DNA of 8,583 bases from Phycisphaerales bacterium (GTDB lineage Bacteria; Planctomycetota; Phycisphaerae; Tepidisphaerales; Tepidisphaeraceae). The stretch's first letter is position 1, and every line of letters begins with the position of its first letter. Position numbers and translations under genes: made by a program. Where the stretch lies: the NCBI GenBank assembly GCA_028288945.1, contig JAQGHH010000303.1, forward strand, positions 1-8,583. Reading direction: 5' to 3'. Below the pieces are notes generated by a model, which saw nothing but the letters and a program-made list of their open reading frames with translations, did not search any database and was not told where the DNA came from. Below are positions 1 to 4,397 of this stretch, in pieces.

Positions 1-81
1 GCAGAGCGCCAGCGACAGCGCGGACAGGAACGTGGCGACGCGACGCCGAAGAGCAGAGATCCCAACTTTCCCCTTCCCCAT
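1..81 (-). CDS. N-terminus of an exported protein (signal peptide; partial)
   Basis: The minus strand opens with an ATG at 81 and reads 27 codons without a stop to the window edge. The peptide begins MGKGKVGISALRRR and continues VATFLSALSLALC, a classic signal-peptide shape: basic n-region followed by a hydrophobic stretch. It ends in Cys, but Leu precedes that Cys, so it is not a good lipobox. No other start lies upstream in frame, since a TAA is met at 115-117. The Shine-Dalgarno is weak: AAGG 12 bases upstream and a purine-rich AGAG run nearer. It lies 53 bp downstream of the SPFH gene on the same strand and could be co-transcribed with it. The mature protein is outside the window, so no function can be given. 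Confidence 0.55.
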   Translation of the reverse strand, partial: MGKGKVGISALRRRVATFLSALSLALC

Positions 82-110
82 TTTTCTCTTTCGCCTTGTA
101 AAGGACGACG

Positions 111-122
111 CCCTTTAAAGGG
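111..122. repeat. 12-bp perfect palindrome CCCTTTAAAGGG
   Basis: The palindrome CCCTTTAAAGGG lies in the 53-bp gap between the SPFH stop and the next minus-strand start. An overlapping alternative stem pairs TAAAGG (99-104) with CCTTTA (112-117) around a 7-base loop. Neither is followed by a T-run on the minus strand, so a terminator is not supported. It may be an operator, a weak RNA hairpin, or chance. Confidence 0.4.
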
Positions 123-134
123 ATAAAAAGTAGA

Positions 135-1229
135 TTATGCCTTCGGCGGAATCGGTGGCGGCGCATCCTTGAATAGCGGCGCTAGCTCGGCCACGTTCGA
201 GGCCGGAACCCAGCCCGGCATTCCCGTCGCCCAGACCAGCGTGTCCCGGCTGAAAGAGCCCGTCGCCACCTTGTCATGCAGGGCGGACAAATCAAACGGC
301 CCCGACTGTTGGTTGTTGATCGCGGCGTAGTAGCTCGCCTGCTTGGGCAGCGGCGGCGGGCCCGCGGGGCCGACGGTTTGCGGGTTTTGCAGGCCTTGCG
401 ACATGGCGTTGCCCATCTGCATGCCCATCGCCAGACTCGCCCCGGCTGCGCCGAGGCCGCCGGGGTTGGCCGCGGCTTCGGGGATGGCGTTGGCGGTCTG
501 GTACTGCGTGTACGCGCCCAGGTTCCCGATCGCGCCCATGCTCGAACGCTTGTCAATCGCGGCTTCCACCTCCGGGGGAAGTGAAATATTTTCCACGAAG
601 AAGTTGGCGATCTGCAGGCCGAACTGCTCGAAGTCGTTTTCGATCTTCCCGCAGATATAGCGGCCGATCTGCTCGTAATTCCCGGCGAGATCGAGAGCCG
701 CGATCTTGCTCGCGCCCAGCGCGTCCGCGAAGCGGGCGCTGACCATGTCGCGCAACTGCGTGTCCAAATCTTCCAGCGAGAACTGCTGATTGGTCCCCGC
801 GATCTGCTTGATGAAGTTGCCGGGGTTGGTGATGCGGATTGCGAAGGTGCCAAAGGCCCGCAGGCGCACGATGCCGAAATCCGAGTCGCGGAGCATGATC
901 GGGTTCTTCGTGCCCCACTTGCGGTCGGTGAAGGTGCGGGTCGAGCAGAAGATCACCTCGGCTTTGAACGGGCTCTCGAAGCCGTATTTCCAGCCCATGA
1001 GCGTGCTGAGGATCGGGAGGTTGGGCGTGGTGAGCGTGTACGTGCCGGGCTGGAAAATGTCGCCGAGCTTGCCGCCGGCGATGAACGCCGCGACCTGCGA
1101 TTCGCGGACGATGAGCTTCGCGCCGTTCTTGATTTCATTCTCGTAGCGCGGGAAGCGCCAGGCCATCGTGTCGCGCGTGTCGTCGATCCACTCGATGATG
1201 TCGATGAGCTGATGACTGAAGATGCCCAT
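135..1229 (-). CDS. SPFH/Band-7 family protein (YdjI-like) with C-terminal GYF_2 domain
   Basis: This is a 364-residue protein. Residues about 24-225 carry the SPFH domain of the YdjI or 'virion core protein' type. Signs are WRFP at 24-27, NGAKLIVRESQVAAF at 35-49, the FQPGTYTL turn near 59-66 and GTKNP at 106-110. An Ala/Gly/Met-rich linker (226-298) follows. A GYF_2 domain covers about 300-355, with SGPFDLSALHDKVATGSF and LVWATGMPGW. SPFH proteins of this type are cytosolic, form oligomers and associate with membranes; in Bacillus YdjI works with PspA. GYF-like domains usually bind proline-rich peptides. The start at 1229 is chosen because the SD AAAGGAG sits 8 bases upstream and the family's usual N-terminus MGIFSHQLIDIIEW begins here. 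The frame stays open 64 codons further, but that part looks non-coding. The family call is firm; the exact role is inferred. Confidence 0.9.
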   Translation of the reverse strand: MGIFSHQLIDIIEWIDDTRDTMAWRFPRYENEIKNGAKLIVRESQVAAFIAGGKLGDIFQPGTYTLTTPNLPILSTLMGWKYGFESPFKAEVIFCSTRTFTDRKWGTKNPIMLRDSDFGIVRLRAFGTFAIRITNPGNFIKQIAGTNQQFSLEDLDTQLRDMVSARFADALGASKIAALDLAGNYEQIGRYICGKIENDFEQFGLQIANFFVENISLPPEVEAAIDKRSSMGAIGNLGAYTQYQTANAIPEAAANPGGLGAAGASLAMGMQMGNAMSQGLQNPQTVGPAGPPPLPKQASYYAAINNQQSGPFDLSALHDKVATGSFSRDTLVWATGMPGWVPASNVAELAPLFKDAPPPIPPKA

Positions 1230-1237
1230 GGTTTCGG

Positions 1238-1244
1238 CTCCTTT
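1238..1244 (-). promoter_or_regulatory. Shine-Dalgarno of the SPFH-GYF gene
   Basis: On the minus strand AAAGGAG lies 8 bases before the ATG at 1229. It is one of the best ribosome binding sites in the window and decides the start against the ATG at 1421, which lies in the same open frame. Confidence 0.75.
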
Positions 1245-1381
1245 GCCGCAAGAGGTGCGTAAAGGATACCACCGCCCCGGCGGCGAAGGAAAGCAGGAAG
1301 GGGTTAGAAAGTCTTCGCACGTTTGGAGCCGGGCGAGATTCGCCGCAGAATCCGTTTGTCGCCTCAACCGGCGAGAGTAAG

Positions 1382-2932
1382 ATGTCGCCCATGCGCAAGA
1401 CACGCATTCGGCTGGTCTCACTCCTTCCGATCATCGGGCTGCTGGCCGTCGCATTCGTGCTGTTGATGGTTCCGGAGCAGGCCTTCGGCCGGGCGGGCGG
1501 CGGTGAGGGATATCACGGGTCGGGAGGCGGTGGGGGAGGCGGCCATGGCGGGGGAGGCCACGGTGGGGGTGGTGGAGGGGGCGGGGGCAGCGGCGTGATC
1601 TGGTTTATCATTCAGCTCCTCTTCCAGCACCCGGCCGTCGGAATCCCGCTGCTCATTATCGTGATCGCGCTGTTCTACTATTTCGGCCGGGGCAATTCCT
1701 CGGGCGGCGGCGGGATCGTCTATTCGCCCGCGCCGGCGCTCGATGCTTCGAGCAAGGCCGACGCCATCGGCCGCGTGCGCCAGCACGACCCGAATTTTGA
1801 CGAAGCCGCGTTTTATCAGCGCGTCCGGGTCGCGTTCACCAAGATTCAGGACGCCTGGTCGGCGCAGAAGCTCGACACCGTCCGCCCGTTCATTTCCGAC
1901 GGCGTGTACGAGCGGTTCATCCTTCAGTTTGCCGAGCAGAAGACGGAAGGGTGGCGGGACCAGATGGACGGCGTGCAGGTGCACGACGTCGGCATCGTCG
2001 AGCTGCGGTCGGACGGGTTGTTCGATGAATTGTCCATGCGCATCCGCGCATCGGCGTCGGACTACCGGGTGTCGTTGGCGGACGGCAAACCCATCGCCGG
2101 GTCGGCGGCGCCGGGGCAGTTCGTCGAGATCTGGTCGTTCCTCCGCCGTCGGGGCGCTATCACGCAGGCGAACCGCGCGGGGCTCATCGAAGGCAACTGC
2201 CCCAACTGTGGCGCACCGGTCGAGTTGAATCAGGCCGCCAATTGCACGCACTGCAAGGCGCTGTTGCGCAGCGGCGAATATGACTGGGTGTTGTCGGAAA
2301 TTACGCAGGAATCGGAATGGGAGGGCGAGCGCCACGGCTTTGAGCCGGGTGTCGAAGCGCTACGCTCCAGTGATGCCGACTTCAACGCCGTCGAAATGGA
2401 GGACCGGGCTTCGGTGATGTTCTGGCGCAAAGCGACCGCCGACCGCTTGGGCAAAATTGATCCGTTGCGGAAAGTGGCCTCAGAGCCCTTCTGCCAAACC
2501 TACGGCGCGCAGCTCCGCCCCGCGCAGGGCGGGCAGCGCAGTTTCTATGGCAAATGCGCGGTCGGGTCGGTGAGCCTGCTTGGTGTGTTAAGCGACGACC
2601 AGGGCGATCGGGCGGTGGCGGAGGTGCGTTGGACGGGGACGCTGATGGCCGCGGTGCCCGGACAGCCACCGAGGCCGTCGGCGGGGGAACAGACGATCTT
2701 CTCGCTGTTCGTGCTCTGGCGACAGCCCGGCTCGAAGACGGACGCGGGGAAAGGGATCTCCTCCGCCCACTGCCCCAGTTGCGGCGCGCCCGCGTCGGGC
2801 GGCGCGTCGAGCGCCTGCGATTTCTGCGGCTGCGTCCTCAACGACGGCGCGCACGGCTGGGTACTGGCCGACGTGACCTATCGCTCCGACGCCGCCGGCC
2901 AACAGCTTCTGGCGGCGCTGGGCGTCGGGTGA
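1382..2932 (+). CDS. Membrane protein with two tandem Tim44-like/zinc-ribbon modules
   Basis: This is a 516-residue protein. A signal peptide or membrane anchor spans about 10-36. It is followed by a Gly/His-rich tract (38-71) and a membrane segment (72-101, VIWFIIQLL to LFYYF). Module 1 is a Tim44-like domain (about 136-258, opening DPNFDEAAFYQRVRVAF) plus a zinc ribbon at C273, C276, C288 and C291. Module 2 repeats the plan: a diverged Tim44-like domain (about 331-448, opening DADFNAVEMEDRASVMF) plus a ribbon at C464, C467, C479 and C482. Both ribbons have CxxC-x11-CxxC spacing and are followed by similar tails (YDWVLSEIT, HGWVLADVT). Bacterial Tim44-like proteins commonly have this signal, Gly-rich, membrane, Tim44 order; their role is poorly known. 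It is divergent from the SPFH gene across a 152-bp gap. ATG 1382 has GAGAG 4 bases upstream; ATG 1391 is an alternative start. Confidence 0.85.
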   Translation: MSPMRKTRIRLVSLLPIIGLLAVAFVLLMVPEQAFGRAGGGEGYHGSGGGGGGGHGGGGHGGGGGGGGGSGVIWFIIQLLFQHPAVGIPLLIIVIALFYYFGRGNSSGGGGIVYSPAPALDASSKADAIGRVRQHDPNFDEAAFYQRVRVAFTKIQDAWSAQKLDTVRPFISDGVYERFILQFAEQKTEGWRDQMDGVQVHDVGIVELRSDGLFDELSMRIRASASDYRVSLADGKPIAGSAAPGQFVEIWSFLRRRGAITQANRAGLIEGNCPNCGAPVELNQAANCTHCKALLRSGEYDWVLSEITQESEWEGERHGFEPGVEALRSSDADFNAVEMEDRASVMFWRKATADRLGKIDPLRKVASEPFCQTYGAQLRPAQGGQRSFYGKCAVGSVSLLGVLSDDQGDRAVAEVRWTGTLMAAVPGQPPRPSAGEQTIFSLFVLWRQPGSKTDAGKGISSAHCPSCGAPASGGASSACDFCGCVLNDGAHGWVLADVTYRSDAAGQQLLAALGVG

Positions 2933-2969
2933 GTTGCAAACTCGAACGAGGAATCGCGTTTCATGCCGG

Positions 2970-2992
2970 CCGGTCGCTCTGTTGCGACACGG
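2970..2992 (+). other. Leader hairpin 1 upstream of the 178-residue gene
   Basis: CCG-GTCGC pairs with GCGAC-A-CGG: eight base pairs with one bulged A, closed by the six-base loop TCTGTT (2978-2983). It lies between the Tim44 gene stop and the next plus-strand gene. No T-run follows, so it is not a standard terminator. It may be a leader RNA structure. The pairing is seen directly; folding in vivo is inference. Confidence 0.4.
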
Positions 2993-3009
2993 AACCGGCG
3001 ATTAAGATG

Positions 3010-3039
3010 CCTTGGAGTCATGTCGATGACGAACCAAGG
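3010..3039 (+). other. Leader hairpin 2 upstream of the 178-residue gene
   Basis: CCTTGG (3010-3015) pairs with CCAAGG (3034-3039), and inside it GTCAT (3017-3021) pairs with ATGAC (3026-3030) around the loop GTCG. That makes eleven base pairs, broken by a 1-versus-3-base internal loop. It ends 12 bases before the Shine-Dalgarno of the gene starting at 3066, so it would sit in its 5' leader or serve as an operator. No T-run follows. Confidence 0.45.
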
Positions 3040-3051
3040 AACAAGCGCACG

Positions 3052-3057
3052 AAAGGA
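3052..3057 (+). promoter_or_regulatory. Shine-Dalgarno of the 178-residue gene
   Basis: AAAGGA lies 8 bases before the ATG at 3066, a good spacing that supports this start. Confidence 0.65.
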
Positions 3058-3065
3058 CCGACGCG

Positions 3066-3602
3066 ATGAACCAACCGCAGATCCCCGGATTTCACGTCTA
3101 CCGGGCGACAAACACGCAAGGCAAGCCAGACCGAACCATTCTTTCGCCGCTGAGCCCCGAGGACGTGCGGCAGGTGGGCGGCTTGCGCGACGAGGCGGTG
3201 ATCGGTGAGGTGATTGCCCCGGGCCCCGGACTCAACCCCAATAACTTCGTTCCCAACCCCGCGTTCGCGCAATTTCTACACAAGGTACTCGCGATTCATG
3301 CGCCCCGCTGCCCCGGACTGATGGACGCGGTCAAGGAGACGGGCACGGGGACGATACTGATACTCGACAAGCGCTCTCAGACGCACCCGACCGAGCGCGA
3401 CACGAAGGACATCCTCGCGACCGTGGAGGTAAAGGACGGCCGACTCTCACGCTATGTCATCAATCCGCAGCACCAACTGGTGACCGATCACGGTTTCACG
3501 GTGCTCGATCCGTGGTATCAGGAAAAACTCATTGAGGAGCTGAGAAAGCTCCCCTATCAGCCCAGCGCGGGGCCGGCCGTTCAACCCGGCACGCAACAAT
3601 AA
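3066..3602 (+). CDS. Hypothetical protein, 178 residues
   Basis: I do not recognise the family. The protein is soluble in appearance, with no signal peptide, membrane span or cysteine motif; it has a single Cys near residue 83. It opens MNQPQIPGFHVYRATNTQG. The middle has a hydrophobic strand TGTILILDKRSQT, and then alternating charged and hydrophobic stretches such as DILATVEVKDGRLSRYVI. The C-terminus (about 160-178) is a Pro/Gln/Ala-rich tail. It is coding on the evidence of a well-placed SD (AAAGGA, 8 bases), protein-like composition and a compact fit between neighbours. The stop is only 6 bp from the stop of the convergent ANTAR regulator, leaving no room for a terminator between them. 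Two hairpins lie in its presumed leader. No function is proposed. Confidence 0.75.
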   Translation: MNQPQIPGFHVYRATNTQGKPDRTILSPLSPEDVRQVGGLRDEAVIGEVIAPGPGLNPNNFVPNPAFAQFLHKVLAIHAPRCPGLMDAVKETGTGTILILDKRSQTHPTERDTKDILATVEVKDGRLSRYVINPQHQLVTDHGFTVLDPWYQEKLIEELRKLPYQPSAGPAVQPGTQQ

Positions 3603-3608
3603 CCGCAC

Positions 3609-4211
3609 TCAGCCCCCCAGCAGCTCTTCGGATTCGATAATCTTCTTCGCCATGTCGGCGAGGCTCATCCGGCGCTTTTGGCTCTCCTGCTGAAGCCGCT
3701 TGTGGGCCTCGGCTTCGTCGAGCTTCAGTCGTTTCATGAACACGCCCTTGGCGCGCTCCACCAACTTGCGCGTCTCCAGCGTTTGGGCGAGCGCTTCTTT
3801 TTCCCTGATCACTTTTTCATGCTCCTCGAAGCGGCGCAGGGCCACTTCGAGCTGGGCCGCGAGGCCCTCGGTGCTCACCGGCTTGATCAGATATCCGAAT
3901 ACCCCCGCGAGGCCCGCCCGCTCGATCAGCTCCTTATCGCTGAACGCGCTGACGATGATCATCGGCGAGCGGCGCTCCTTGAGGAGCTCGCCAGCCAGGT
4001 CGATGCCGTCAACGCCGTTCAGGCGGATGTCCAGAAGCACAATGTCGGGGCGCTTGTCGCGGTATAGGCTTTTCGCCTCGTCGGCGGTGGAGGCCTGTCC
4101 GACCACCTCATGCCCGAGTTTTTCGAGTTGGGCACGGAGGCCCATGCCGACGAGCGTGTCATCTTCAACGATCAAAACGCGGCGTTTGACGCCGGGGTTT
4201 GGCGTAGTCAT
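3609..4211 (-). CDS. Response regulator with REC and ANTAR (RNA-binding antiterminator) domains
   Basis: This is a 200-residue protein of AmiR/NasR type. The receiver domain (about 10-125) has the acidic pair D17-D18, phospho-acceptor D61 in IVLLDIRLNG, S88 in the Ser/Thr switch position and K110 followed by P111. A short coiled linker (about 126-141) leads to the ANTAR domain (about 142-197), with LVERAKGVFMKRLKLDEAEA and MSLADMAKKIIES, including the conserved A154 and G156. Proteins of this class bind paired hexaloop hairpins in nascent RNA and prevent transcription termination when phosphorylated. All receiver residues are intact, so phosphorylation by a histidine kinase is expected, but no kinase gene is in the window. 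The start is fixed by an in-frame TAA just upstream. The nearest strong purine-rich SD is unusually far; a weaker GAGA run lies closer. Confidence 0.93.
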   Translation of the reverse strand: MTTPNPGVKRRVLIVEDDTLVGMGLRAQLEKLGHEVVGQASTADEAKSLYRDKRPDIVLLDIRLNGVDGIDLAGELLKERRSPMIIVSAFSDKELIERAGLAGVFGYLIKPVSTEGLAAQLEVALRRFEEHEKVIREKEALAQTLETRKLVERAKGVFMKRLKLDEAEAHKRLQQESQKRRMSLADMAKKIIESEELLGG

Positions 4212-4230
4212 CGATTAACCAGTTCTCTCT

Positions 4231-4240
4231 CCCACCTCCC
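4231..4240 (-). promoter_or_regulatory. Distant polypurine SD-like tract before the ANTAR gene
   Basis: On the minus strand GGGAGGTGGG ends 19 bases before the ATG at 4211, farther than the usual 5-10 bases. It starts 2 bases after the 15-bp stem at 4243-4285. A weaker AGAGAGAA run at 4223-4230 may be the working site, or the strong tract may act in concert with the stem. The motif is seen; the role is inferred. Confidence 0.35.
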
Positions 4241-4242
4241 CT

Positions 4243-4285
4243 ATGATAGCAATCCTGCCGCGGATTGTATCAGGATTGCTATCAT
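4243..4285. repeat. Perfect 15-bp inverted repeat between divergent genes
   Basis: ATGATAGCAATCCTG (4243-4257) is matched exactly by its reverse complement at 4271-4285, with a 13-base spacer. It lies in the 186-bp gap between the ANTAR gene (minus) and the 794-residue protein gene (plus). No T-run follows on either strand, so it is not a standard terminator. It could be an operator or a leader RNA stem for the ANTAR transcript. Confidence 0.7.
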
Positions 4286-4309
4286 CAAGCCGCGGATTGT
4301 ATCAAGATT
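4257..4309 (+). repeat. Direct repeat pair, 32-bp period, interleaved with the inverted repeat
   Basis: GCCGCGGATTGTATCA occurs at 4257-4272 and 4289-4304. The match extends to 20 of 21 bases when the following RGATT is counted (to 4277 and 4309). The core GATTGTATCA at 4263-4272 and 4295-4304 is echoed by GATTGCTATCA at 4274-4284 and, inverted, by TGATAGCAATC at 4244-4254, giving four related sites. A 32-bp period is about three helical turns, which suits a DNA-binding protein on one face. The first direct copy fills the loop of the inverted repeat. Confidence 0.65.
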
Positions 4310-4397
4310 TTGCGAAGTTTTTGTGTCTCTCCCCGCACTACCCCGTGCCGTCGTTTGGGGTTAGATTCTTGGCTCTGGTCGCTTTCAGGGGTTCCGT

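Noticed and set aside
111..122. Palindrome as terminator of the SPFH gene
   Set aside because: It is A/T-centred with a short stem, and no T-run follows on the minus strand.
1332..1344. Small hairpin GGCGA-GAT-TCGCC upstream of the Tim44 gene
   Set aside because: Only five base pairs in GC-rich DNA; expected by chance.
1230..1421. N-terminal extension of 64 codons to the SPFH protein
   Set aside because: The extension is Arg/Ser/Cys-rich, has no family similarity, overlaps the divergent gene start, and a strong SD precedes the ATG at 1229.
1418..2335. Minus-strand open frame of 305 codons
   Set aside because: It is antisense to the Tim44/zinc-ribbon gene, whose motifs (cysteine ribbons, membrane segments) are unmistakable; the antisense product has no recognisable feature.
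4257..4304. CRISPR-like repeat pair
   Set aside because: There are only two copies, a 16-base spacer and no cas gene; the copies are part of a mixed inverted/direct repeat cluster.
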